Shown: positions 1 to 5,835 of the stretch, piece by piece | How the letters are laid out: every line of letters begins with the position of its first letter | Position numbering within the stretch: the stretch's first letter is position 1 | Position numbers and translations under genes: made by a program | DNA from: Chitinophagaceae bacterium | GTDB taxonomy: Bacteria; Bacteroidota; Bacteroidia; Chitinophagales; Chitinophagaceae | Direction: 5' to 3' | DNA length: 6,171 bases | Assembly: GCA_016787105.1 (NCBI GenBank) | Contig: JAEUVI010000579.1 | Span: 1-6,171 of the forward strand | Notes under the pieces: generated by a model | The model's input: only the letters and a program-made list of their open reading frames with translations | Told to the model about the DNA's origin: nothing | Databases searched by the model: none

Positions 1-286
1 CTCTGCATTGCACGCACTCGAGGGGTGGAAACATTTAGAAACCGCTGTAGTGCCTAAAATCTATGATGCGACTGTTGCAGATGAAAACCTGGAAGTAAGT
101 ACAGAAGAAGCATATGAAATGCTGAAAGCAGTAGCTAAACATGAAGGAATAATTCTCAGCCCTTCATCAGCAGCTAATATTGCCGGTGCTATTCGTGTGG
201 CTGAAAAACTGGAAGAAGGAATTGTTGTTACTATGCTTCCCGACAATGCAGATAAATACAGTGAAGTAATAAAAAAGCTTTTATAA
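1..286 (+). CDS. cysM: Cysteine synthase (CysM-type, PLP-dependent), C-terminal fragment
   Basis: Only the last 94 codons are present. The frame is open from base 2 to the TAA at 284-286, and the true start lies left of the window. The stretch reads as the C-terminal part of a fold-type II PLP enzyme of the cysteine synthase family. It has an ALEGWKHLETA..VPKIYD segment (residues 4-21 of the fragment), a GIILSPSSAAN loop, and a final VVTMLPDNADKY strand-loop where classical CysK/CysM proteins have D-x-G-x-RYLST. The family replaces the beta-substituent of an activated serine (O-acetyl- or O-phosphoserine) with sulfur to make cysteine. The JAMM protease, sulfur carrier and MoeZ genes directly downstream suggest a carrier thiocarboxylate as sulfur donor, as for mycobacterial CysM. 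That donor, and the choice of activated serine, are inferences, because the catalytic lysine and substrate loops are outside the window. The stop is one base before the next ATG, so the genes are surely co-transcribed. Confidence 0.85.
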   Translation, partial: SALHALEGWKHLETAVVPKIYDATVADENLEVSTEEAYEMLKAVAKHEGIILSPSSAANIAGAIRVAEKLEEGIVVTMLPDNADKYSEVIKKLL

Positions 287-287
287 C

Positions 288-713
288 ATGTTAAATATAG
301 AACAAGCTGCTTACGATGAAATGATACAGGATGCTGTAAAAACTTTTCCGGATGAATGCTGCGGCTTCTTATTTGGAAATGAAAACGATGGCATACGCAC
401 TATCAGTAAAATACAGGTAGTGGATAATGCAAAAGAGGGTGATAAAAGAAGGCGGTTTGTTATTTCTTCCAAAGATTACATGAAAGGAGAACGGTTTGCT
501 GATGAGAACAATTTGCAGTTACTGGGTGTTTATCATTCGCATCCCAATCACCCGGCAATACCATCGGAACATGACAGGGTAGCGGCTCAACCGTATTTTT
601 CTTATATTATTTTATCAGTTATCGAGAAGGAGTTTGATCATATCCGTTCCTGGCAGTTAAACGAAGTACAACAATTTGAAGAAGAAAAAATAGTTTCACA
701 ACAATTAAATTAA
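288..713 (+). CDS. mec: JAMM/MPN+ zinc metalloprotease, Mec-type sulfur-carrier hydrolase
   Basis: This 141-aa protein consists of one JAMM (Mov34/MPN+) domain with the zinc site complete: Glu23 in FPDECCGFLFG, then His83-Ser84-His85-Pro86, Ser93 and Asp96, fitting HSHPx6SxxD. In mycobacteria Mec cuts the amide between the CysO C-terminus and the attached cysteine, freeing cysteine and regenerating the carrier. The DECCG/HSHP..PS..D pattern matches Mec from memory. The next gene encodes a matching carrier, which supports the same role here. Because that carrier has two residues after Gly-Gly, this enzyme may also trim the precursor, as QbsD does for QbsE. That is inference. It is a cytoplasmic protein with no signal peptide or membrane segment. 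The glutamate-rich tail after about residue 122 is probably a helix. The ATG at 288 follows the upstream stop by one base and gives the expected family length. Confidence 0.9.
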   Translation: MLNIEQAAYDEMIQDAVKTFPDECCGFLFGNENDGIRTISKIQVVDNAKEGDKRRRFVISSKDYMKGERFADENNLQLLGVYHSHPNHPAIPSEHDRVAAQPYFSYIILSVIEKEFDHIRSWQLNEVQQFEEEKIVSQQLN

Positions 714-721
714 AATCACCA

Positions 722-1000
722 ATGGCTACAGTTATTATTCCTACACCATTAAGAAAGTTTACAAACAATACAGCAAAGCTCATCATCAATGCCGGTAATG
801 TGCAGGATGTGGTCAATGATCTGTCACTGAATTTTCCGGAACTAAAAAGGCATTTACTGGATGAAAATGGTAAAATCCGTTCGTTTGTAAATGTGTTTGT
901 AGGAGATGATGATATCCGTGATTTGCAGCAGGAAAATACATCTGTGAAAGAGGAGTCTGTGATAAGCATTGTTCCTGCTATTGCAGGGGGTGTTAAATAA
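722..1000 (+). CDS. cysO: ThiS/MoaD-family sulfur carrier protein, CysO-type, with GGVK tail
   Basis: This 92-aa ubiquitin-fold sulfur carrier has an N-terminal strand ATVIIPTPLRKFT (residues 2-14), a helix VQDVVNDLSLNFPELKRHLLD (27-47), the FVNVFVGDDDIR strand-turn (55-66) and a C-terminal VISIVPAIAGG (80-90). IPT-LR, FVN-(V/D)-D-(D/E)-R and PA-AGG match mycobacterial CysO as I recall it, better than MoaD or ThiS. The Gly89-Gly90 carboxylate would be adenylated and converted to a thiocarboxylate by the MoeZ protein encoded next. The sulfur is then passed to the CysM product to form the cysteine adduct. Unlike CysO, the reading frame continues two residues (Val91-Lys92) before TAA, so the functional tail must be exposed by proteolysis. 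The gene starts 8 bases after the JAMM gene, and the leader is A-rich without a clear Shine-Dalgarno sequence. Confidence 0.9.
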   Translation: MATVIIPTPLRKFTNNTAKLIINAGNVQDVVNDLSLNFPELKRHLLDENGKIRSFVNVFVGDDDIRDLQQENTSVKEESVISIVPAIAGGVK

Positions 1001-1026
1001 TGATTTATAAAAATAAATTATAAAAG

Positions 1027-2190
1027 ATGGCGAACGATACAATACAATTTACAAAAGAAGAGCTGGCACGATACAACCGGCATATCATCATACCTGAGTT
1101 TGGGATGGAAGCGCAAAAAAAATTGAAAGCCGCAAAAGTACTGGTAATCGGTTCCGGAGGTTTGGGTAGTCCCGTGTTGCTATACCTTGCAGCAGCGGGT
1201 GTAGGAACTTTAGGTATCGTTGATTTTGATGTAGTGGATGACAGTAATCTTCAAAGGCAGGTATTATTTGGTATTGATGAAATAGGAAAGCCAAAAGTAG
1301 AAGCAGCGAAACGAAGGCTGGAATCATTGAACCCACATATTAAAATCAATTTGTACAATACGCATATTAATTCCGGAAATGCATTGGATATCATTCGCGA
1401 TTATGATGTAGTAGCTGATGGCACGGATAATTTTCCGACACGTTACCTTGTAAACGATGCGTCTGTTTTGCTTGGTAAGCCAAATGTATACGCCTCTATT
1501 TTCCAGTTTGAAGGACAGGTTTCTGTTTTTAATTATACAAATGCAAAAGGAGAATTAGGGCCTAATTACCGCGACTTATATCCCACACCTCCGCCTCCAG
1601 GATTGGTGCCCAGCTGCGCAGAAGGCGGAGTATTAGGTGTGCTGCCAGGTATTGTTGGTAGCTTACAGGCTTCTGAGGTTATAAAAGTAATAACAGGAGT
1701 AGGAGAAACATTATCAGGTCGTTTTTTCATTTTTGATGCGTTGAATTTTGAAACAAGGACATTTAAAATAAAGCGCAATCCGACTAATCCGCTGAATGGT
1801 GAAAACCCGACTATAAAAGAGCTGATTGATTACGAACAATTTTGCGGTATGAAAGCTGTGGAGAAATCGCCAATGAAGGAAATTACGGTGAGCGAATTGT
1901 ATGATATGCAGGTAAATGGCGAACCTTTTCAATTGATTGATGTACGTGAGCCACATGAGTATGATATCGTAAATCTTGCGGGTGAGTTGATTCCCCTTGC
2001 GACTATAGCTGCAAATGCGGATCGTATATCCCGCGACAAAAAAGTAATTGTTCAATGTAAGCTGGGGGGGCGTAGTGCAAAAGCTATCCAGGAGCTTGAA
2101 GAAAAATTCGGGTTTACAAATCTTTATAATTTGAAAGGCGGTATTATGGCCTACATTGATGAGTTGGAACCTGAATGGACCAGGTATTAA
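1027..2190 (+). CDS. moeZ: MoeZ-type sulfur-carrier adenylyltransferase/sulfurtransferase (ThiF-rhodanese fusion)
   Basis: The protein has 387 aa in two domains. Residues about 8-275 are an E1-like ThiF/MoeB domain: RYNRHIIIPEFG (15-26), the nucleotide loop GSGGLG (42-47), DDSNLQRQ (71-78), DGTDN (131-135), and the crossover loop with Cys197 in VPSCAEGGVLG. Residues about 285-385 are a rhodanese domain with LIDVREPHEYD (303-313) and catalytic Cys344 in QCKLGGRS. It should activate the carrier C-terminus with ATP and deliver a persulfide sulfur to give the thiocarboxylate. In MoeB and Uba4/MOCS3 a PCYRC segment carries zinc ligands. Here it reads PNYRD (179-183), and only Cys273 remains of the second pair. 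MoeZ of mycobacteria, as I recall it, has the same NYRDLYP..PPPPG and YEQFCG features, which supports MoeZ over MoeB. The ATG at 1027 has an A-rich leader and is 26 bases after the carrier gene. MoeZ could also serve molybdopterin or other carriers. Confidence 0.92.
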   Translation: MANDTIQFTKEELARYNRHIIIPEFGMEAQKKLKAAKVLVIGSGGLGSPVLLYLAAAGVGTLGIVDFDVVDDSNLQRQVLFGIDEIGKPKVEAAKRRLESLNPHIKINLYNTHINSGNALDIIRDYDVVADGTDNFPTRYLVNDASVLLGKPNVYASIFQFEGQVSVFNYTNAKGELGPNYRDLYPTPPPPGLVPSCAEGGVLGVLPGIVGSLQASEVIKVITGVGETLSGRFFIFDALNFETRTFKIKRNPTNPLNGENPTIKELIDYEQFCGMKAVEKSPMKEITVSELYDMQVNGEPFQLIDVREPHEYDIVNLAGELIPLATIAANADRISRDKKVIVQCKLGGRSAKAIQELEEKFGFTNLYNLKGGIMAYIDELEPEWTRY

Positions 2191-2211
2191 TTTCATTTAT
2201 AAGATATGTAC

Positions 2212-2243
2212 AAAGCTGGTAAGTTATATTGCCAGCTTTTTTT
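2212..2243 (+). terminator. Intrinsic terminator of the cysM-mec-cysO-moeZ operon
   Basis: An 11-bp stem (2212-2222 with 2229-2239, one G-U wobble) with a 6-base loop (2223-2228) runs into seven consecutive T residues (2237-2243). It starts 21 bases after the moeZ stop and is correctly oriented to end the plus-strand operon. Confidence 0.9.
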
Positions 2244-2260
2244 CTAATACCGGTATGGCT

Positions 2261-2381
2261 TAGACGAACAAATATTTAACAGGAGAGGGCTATATATAAA
2301 AAACTCTTCCAGTTTCCCGGAAGGGCCGCTTCTCCTTGTCAGTCTCGAAGCTAAAAAAGAGTTAGTCAATTTGTTCGTTTA
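2261..2381. repeat. Nested inverted-repeat element in convergent spacer, possible structured RNA
   Basis: Outer arms 2261-2273 and 2369-2381 are complementary over 13 positions with one exception (2263/2379). That pair is a G-U wobble if transcribed in plus orientation and an A-C mismatch in minus, so folding is slightly better on the plus strand. Inside lie a second pair, 2279-2288 with 2329-2339 (10 pairs, one wobble, one bulged T), and an inner hairpin, 2306-2310 with 2319-2323. A 7-base perfect pair, AACTCTT (2302-2308) and AAGAGTT (2357-2363), would cross the second stem, which allows an alternative fold or a pseudoknot. The right outer arm touches the glnN stop codon. I do not recognise an RNA family. 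I see no -7 box or U-run that would define it as an independent plus-strand transcript. It could be a glnN 3' UTR, a small palindromic repeat unit or an ncRNA. Confidence 0.45.
2298..2325 (-). terminator. Probable intrinsic terminator of glnN
   Basis: Read on the minus strand, CTTCC (2323-2319), an 8-base loop and GGAAG (2310-2306) are followed by AG and then six T residues (2303-2298). One further C-G pair can add across a mismatch. It lies about 57 bases after the glnN stop and is the only U-run-backed hairpin available to that gene. The stem is short, and the alternative AACTCTT/AAGAGTT pairing ends at the same U-run, so the exact hairpin is uncertain. Confidence 0.5.
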
Positions 2382-4574
2382 CTATCTCAAAAATAACATT
2401 TCCCTGTATTTAGGCAAATACCATTCTTTATCATCAACTAAAAGTTCCAGCTTATCAACATTGTAGCGGATTGTATCAAAAAAAGCATCTTTTATCTGGC
2501 TTTGATAAGCAATTGCTTTGGTACGGTTGTCGTCCATATTGTTACAGATTTTTCTTGCTGCGATCATTTTTTCTACAAGATCACTTGTCTTGCTAATGAG
2601 GTCGGCAATTTTATCAAGAATCTGTTTTTGATTGCTCCACGCACTCTCCGGCATATTCAATTCTTTTAGTCCCTTGATGTTTGCGATCAATGTATTCTGA
2701 TAACGAATAGCAGCAGGTAGTATATGACTTGTTGCCAACTCGCCCATGATACGGCTTTCTATCTGTACTTTCTTAATGTATTTTTCCAATTCTATTTCAT
2801 GTCTCGCTTCAAGCTCAACGGGTGTGTACACATTATTATTTTCAAATAGCTCCGTCGCTTTCTCAGTGATCATTGCATCCAATGCCAGAGGGGTTGTTTT
2901 CACATTTGCCAGACCTCTGCGTTCAGCTTCTTTCTCCCATTCTTCACTATAGCCGTCACCTTCAAATAAAACTTTCTCACTGCTATCAATATATTCCCTT
3001 ATGATATGCATGATGGCGATCTCTTTCTTCTCGCCTTTTTCTATGAGGCTATCTACATCTTTTTTAAATTGTTTTAATGTTTCAGCAACGATAACATTCA
3101 ATACAGTCATCGGGTTTGCGCAGTTAGCCGATGAGCCGACAGCCCGGAACTCAAATTTATTTCCTGTAAATGCAAAAGGAGAAGTACGGTTGCGGTCGGT
3201 ATTATCCATCAGCAACTCCGGGATGCTTTTGTGAATATCAATTTTCAACATACTCTCATCCTGCTCATCAAATTTTGCACTTACTCTTTCTTTTATATCT
3301 TCAAGTACTTTACTTAAATACTGACCAATAAATACGGATATAATCGCGGGCGGAGCCTCGTTGGCTCCAAGACGGTGATCATTTGGTGCCGATGCAATTG
3401 CGGCTCTTAGTATATCGGCATAGTCATGTACTGCTTTAATTGTATTTACAAAAAAAGTAAGAAACATGAGGTTGGTCTTTGGTGTTTTACCAGGTGCAAG
3501 AAGGTTAACTCCGGTATCCGTAGCCATGCTCCAGTTATTATGCTTGCCACTTCCATTTATGCCTGCAAATGGCTTTTCGTGCAGTAACACACGCAGCCCG
3601 TGTCGTGTCGCAACACGTGCCATGATATCCATCAATAATGTATTGTGATCTACTGCCAGGTTTACTTCTTCAAAGATTGGAGCGCACTCAAATTGCGCTG
3701 GTGCTACCTCGTTATGGCGTGTACGTAACGGAATTCCTAATTTATAAGCTTCATATTCAAAGTCACGCATGTAGGCATATACTCTTTCAGGTATCGAACC
3801 AAAGTAATGATCCTCCAATTGCTGATTTTTTGCAGAGCTATGTCCAAAAACTGTGCGGCCACATAAAATAAGATCAGGCCTTGCATTGAAAAGGCCTTCA
3901 TCTATTACAAAGTATTCCTGCTCCCAGCCGAGTGTAGGAGTTACGCGACTTATATTTTTATCAAAATAATTACAAACATCAACTGCAGCTTTATTCAAAG
4001 CTTCAGTTGCTTTTAAAAGCGGTGCCTTATAATCCAGTGATTCGCCTGTATAAGAAACAAATATAGTAGGAATGCAAAGTGTACTGCCACTACCGATATC
4101 AATTATAAATGGTGGAGAAGATGGATCCCACGCTGTATATCCCCGTGCCTCAAATGTAGCACGTATACCACCACTTGGAAATGAAGATGCATCAGGTTCT
4201 TGTTGAATTAATGCATCACCTTCAAATTGCTCTATCGGAGTGCCATCGCTTTTTATTGTAAAAAATGAATCATGCTTTTCGGCAGTAGTTCCTGTTAGTG
4301 GTTGAAACCAATGCGTGAAATGCGTTACACCTTTCGATTCTGCCCAGGAACGTATACCTGTGGCAATCTGGTTAGCCATTTCACGGTCCACTTTCTGACT
4401 TGCCTTTATAGAAGATTGTAAGCTTTTGTATGCTTCATCACTCAGGTGTTTTCTTGCTGTTGCCTGATTAAAAACATTTTCTCCAAAGATGCCAGTAATC
4501 TTTGCCGAGTTCTGACTATTGTTAGCCTGTATTGTATTTCCTAAATTATTTAAAGCTGTAAATCGTATGGACAT
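2382..4574 (-). CDS. glnN: Glutamine synthetase type III (GSIII)
   Basis: This 730-aa enzyme condenses glutamate, ammonium and ATP to glutamine in the cytoplasm. Its length and blocks are those of the large dodecameric GSIII family typical of Bacteroidetes and cyanobacteria, not of the roughly 470-aa GSI. Visible features, numbered from this start, are VTHFTHWFQPLTGTTAEKHD (83-102), GWEQEYF with metal-binding glutamates 218 and 220 (216-222), NEVAPAQFE (288-296), NGSGKHNNWS (340-349) with the ATP/glutamate-site His345, RTSPFAFTGNKFEFR (463-477) and FEGDGYSEEW (537-546). The ATG at 4574 is chosen because MSIRFTALNNLGN aligns with known GSIII N-termini. An upstream in-frame TTG (4601) overlaps the putative -7 promoter box and so is unlikely to be transcribed. 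The gene lies 157 bases downstream of a second, unrelated-type GS gene on the same strand and has its own promoter candidate. Confidence 0.95.
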   Translation of the reverse strand: MSIRFTALNNLGNTIQANNSQNSAKITGIFGENVFNQATARKHLSDEAYKSLQSSIKASQKVDREMANQIATGIRSWAESKGVTHFTHWFQPLTGTTAEKHDSFFTIKSDGTPIEQFEGDALIQQEPDASSFPSGGIRATFEARGYTAWDPSSPPFIIDIGSGSTLCIPTIFVSYTGESLDYKAPLLKATEALNKAAVDVCNYFDKNISRVTPTLGWEQEYFVIDEGLFNARPDLILCGRTVFGHSSAKNQQLEDHYFGSIPERVYAYMRDFEYEAYKLGIPLRTRHNEVAPAQFECAPIFEEVNLAVDHNTLLMDIMARVATRHGLRVLLHEKPFAGINGSGKHNNWSMATDTGVNLLAPGKTPKTNLMFLTFFVNTIKAVHDYADILRAAIASAPNDHRLGANEAPPAIISVFIGQYLSKVLEDIKERVSAKFDEQDESMLKIDIHKSIPELLMDNTDRNRTSPFAFTGNKFEFRAVGSSANCANPMTVLNVIVAETLKQFKKDVDSLIEKGEKKEIAIMHIIREYIDSSEKVLFEGDGYSEEWEKEAERRGLANVKTTPLALDAMITEKATELFENNNVYTPVELEARHEIELEKYIKKVQIESRIMGELATSHILPAAIRYQNTLIANIKGLKELNMPESAWSNQKQILDKIADLISKTSDLVEKMIAARKICNNMDDNRTKAIAYQSQIKDAFFDTIRYNVDKLELLVDDKEWYLPKYREMLFLR

Positions 4575-4598
4575 ATCCTGGTTATTTTTTAAGCATCG

Positions 4599-4606
4599 CA
4601 AATATA
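4599..4606 (-). promoter_or_regulatory. Bacteroidetes-type -7 promoter box for glnN
   Basis: On the minus strand the sequence TATATTTG matches the Bacteroidetes primary-sigma -7 consensus TAnnTTTG exactly. It lies 25-32 bases before the glnN ATG and predicts a leader of roughly 20 bases. I see no convincing TTTG-like -33 element at the expected distance, so the promoter may need an activator. Confidence 0.6.
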
Positions 4607-4627
4607 TATTAATAAGAGAATCGGATT

Positions 4628-4662
4628 AAGAAGGTCATTTCGCTTCTTGTATTGTAAATACA
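4628..4662. promoter_or_regulatory. Candidate operator half-sites upstream of glnN promoter
   Basis: Two overlapping inverted repeats sit 22 to 56 bases upstream of the -7 box. They are AAGAAG-N9-CTTCTT (4628-4648) and TGTATT-GTA-AATACA (4648-4662), the second extendable by two pairs including a G-T. The position suits activator or repressor binding. The sites match no regulator I can name, and short repeats like these can occur by chance. Confidence 0.3.
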
Positions 4663-4684
4663 GGCAATGCAGGTAAGTAGTAAG

Positions 4685-4718
4685 AAATAAACCCCCATCT
4701 TCGGATGGGGGTTTATTT
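4685..4718 (-). terminator. Strong hairpin terminator after glnA (possibly bidirectional)
   Basis: A perfect 15-bp stem (4685-4699 with 4704-4718) contains a run of five G-C pairs and a four-base loop. It starts 13 bases after the glnA stop. On the minus strand the 3' arm ends GGGGGTTTATTT and continues into CTTACT, a T-rich though interrupted tail. In plus orientation the loop is the very stable C(UUCG)G tetraloop, so it may also block antisense transcription. It separates the two glutamine synthetase genes into different units. Confidence 0.85.
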
Positions 4719-4731
4719 TAAAAAGTTCAGC

Positions 4732-5745
4732 TTATGCTTTTACTGACTTCACGGTTTTAATGATGCGAGCTGCTACTTTATATGGGTCTGCAGCTGAGTT
4801 TGGACGACGATCTTCCAGGTATCCTTTCCATCCTTTAGCCGGTACTACAACAGGAATGCGAATAGACGCACCGCGGTCTGAAATACCATAACTGAAATCA
4901 TGGATACTTGCTGTTTCGTGTTTACCAGTCAAACGCAAATGGTTATCCGCACCATATACTTCAATGTGTTCTTTCACTACAGGTCTGAAAGCCTCACACA
5001 CAGCGTCGAATATTTCTTTTTTACCTGCATTTCTTAACAATGAGTTGGAGAAGTTTGCGTGCATACCGCTACCATTCCAGTCAAGAGATCCGAGCGGTTT
5101 ACAATGCCAGTTTATAGATACTCCATATTTTTCGCCGATTCTTTCAAGCAGATAACGACCCAGCCAGATTTGATCTCCTGCTTCTTTGGCTCCTTTCGCA
5201 AAAATCTGGAATTCCCACTGCCCAGCAGCAACTTCTGCGTTGATACCTTCTACATTAAGGCCAGCTTCAAGACATGCATCCAGGTGTTCTTCTATAATAT
5301 GTCTTCCATAAGCATTATTGGCGCCAACCGAACAATAATATGGGCCTTGGGGGGCGGGATAACCGCCTGCAGGAAAACCTAAAGGCTTATTTGTTTCTGT
5401 ATCCCAAAGAAAATATTCCTGCTCAAAACCAAACCAGAAGTCATTGTCGTCATCTTCAATAGTAGCACGGCCATTGCTTGGATGTGGTGTACCATCAGCA
5501 CTTAGTACTTCCGTCATTACAAGGTATGCGTCTTTACGCTGCGGGTCTTTAATAATATAAACGGGCTTTAATAAACAGTCAGAAGAACCTCCTGGTGCTT
5601 GTTCAGTAGAAGAACCATCAAAGCTCCACATAGGGCAATCGGCCAGCTTACCGCTGAAATCTTTTTCAATTTTAGTTTTGCTGCGAAGGCTTTGAGTGGG
5701 TTTATAACCATCCAGCCAGATGTACTCCAGTTTTGAAATTGCCAT
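4732..5745 (-). CDS. glnII: Glutamine synthetase type II, eukaryotic-like (GSII/GlnII)
   Basis: This 337-aa enzyme makes glutamine from glutamate, ammonium and ATP. The short length and the sequence blocks are those of GSII, the form of eukaryotes, rhizobia, actinomycetes and some Bacteroidetes. They are YIWLDG (8-13), LRSKTK (20-25), MWSFDGSSTEQAPGGSSDCLLKP (39-61), FGFEQEYFLW with glutamates 108 and 110 (105-114), GFPAGGYPAPQGPYYCSVG (123-141), GINAEVAAGQWEFQI with Glu171 and Glu178 (167-181), DWNGSGMHANFS (222-233), GISDRGASIRIP (287-298) and YLEDRRPNSAADPY (309-322). All catalytic blocks look intact. GSII is not controlled by the GSI adenylylation system, so regulation is more likely transcriptional, and the 237-base spacer upstream has a strong palindrome. 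The start is the ATG at 5745, since residues 5-13 already match the family N-terminus. The leader is A-rich without a Shine-Dalgarno sequence. The symbol glnA would also be used in some annotations. Confidence 0.95.
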   Translation of the reverse strand: MAISKLEYIWLDGYKPTQSLRSKTKIEKDFSGKLADCPMWSFDGSSTEQAPGGSSDCLLKPVYIIKDPQRKDAYLVMTEVLSADGTPHPSNGRATIEDDDNDFWFGFEQEYFLWDTETNKPLGFPAGGYPAPQGPYYCSVGANNAYGRHIIEEHLDACLEAGLNVEGINAEVAAGQWEFQIFAKGAKEAGDQIWLGRYLLERIGEKYGVSINWHCKPLGSLDWNGSGMHANFSNSLLRNAGKKEIFDAVCEAFRPVVKEHIEVYGADNHLRLTGKHETASIHDFSYGISDRGASIRIPVVVPAKGWKGYLEDRRPNSAADPYKVAARIIKTVKSVKA

Positions 5746-5774
5746 TGTTTAGTTGTTTGTTACATTAAAAAAAT

Positions 5775-5782
5775 TAAATATA
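5775..5782 (-). promoter_or_regulatory. Possible weak -7 box for glnII
   Basis: TATATTTA on the minus strand differs from TAnnTTTG at the last base and lies about 30 bases before the glnII ATG, the same spacing as in glnN. The region is very AT-rich, so a chance match is likely, and no -33 element is evident. Confidence 0.3.
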
Positions 5783-5819
5783 TTAATTGAGCGTCCAGAT
5801 AATTTAATTATTTGTGTGC

Positions 5820-5832
5820 GAATCTACGATTC
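5820..5832. promoter_or_regulatory. Short inverted repeat GAATC-N3-GATTC
   Basis: This perfect 5-3-5 inverted repeat lies just downstream (towards glnII) of the 24-bp palindrome. It may be a second protein-binding site in the same promoter region. No known motif was recognised. Confidence 0.2.
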
Positions 5833-5835
5833 TGT

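Noticed and set aside
619..969. 116-codon minus-strand frame across the mec/cysO junction
   Set aside because: It is antisense to two genes with clear family motifs and has a low-complexity serine/phenylalanine-rich translation.
1714..2196. 160-codon open frame antisense to the rhodanese part of moeZ
   Set aside because: It lies wholly opposite a well-supported enzyme, begins past the moeZ stop, and has a phenylalanine/isoleucine-rich composition without any domain. It is a shadow frame.
2247..2256. Perfect 10-bp palindrome ATACCGGTAT after the moeZ terminator
   Set aside because: It is short, isolated, and lies between a terminator and the 3' end of a convergent gene, where an operator is not expected.
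2306..2335. CCCGGAAGGG hairpin reminiscent of the SRP RNA apical GGAA loop
   Set aside because: The conserved flanking SRP segments (the 5' CAGG side and the 3' AGCAGCC side) are missing, so it is not a 4.5S RNA.
2261..2381. Outer inverted repeats read as ends of a mobile miniature element
   Set aside because: The flanking bases show no clear target-site duplication and there is no transposase fragment. Kept as an unexplained repeat, not called a mobile element.
5059..5382. 107-codon plus-strand frame inside the GSII gene
   Set aside because: It is opposite the catalytic core of GSII and shows no recognisable motif.
5799..5811. ATAATT-T-AATTAT palindrome upstream of glnII
   Set aside because: It is composed only of A and T in a very AT-rich spacer, so symmetry of this length is expected by chance.
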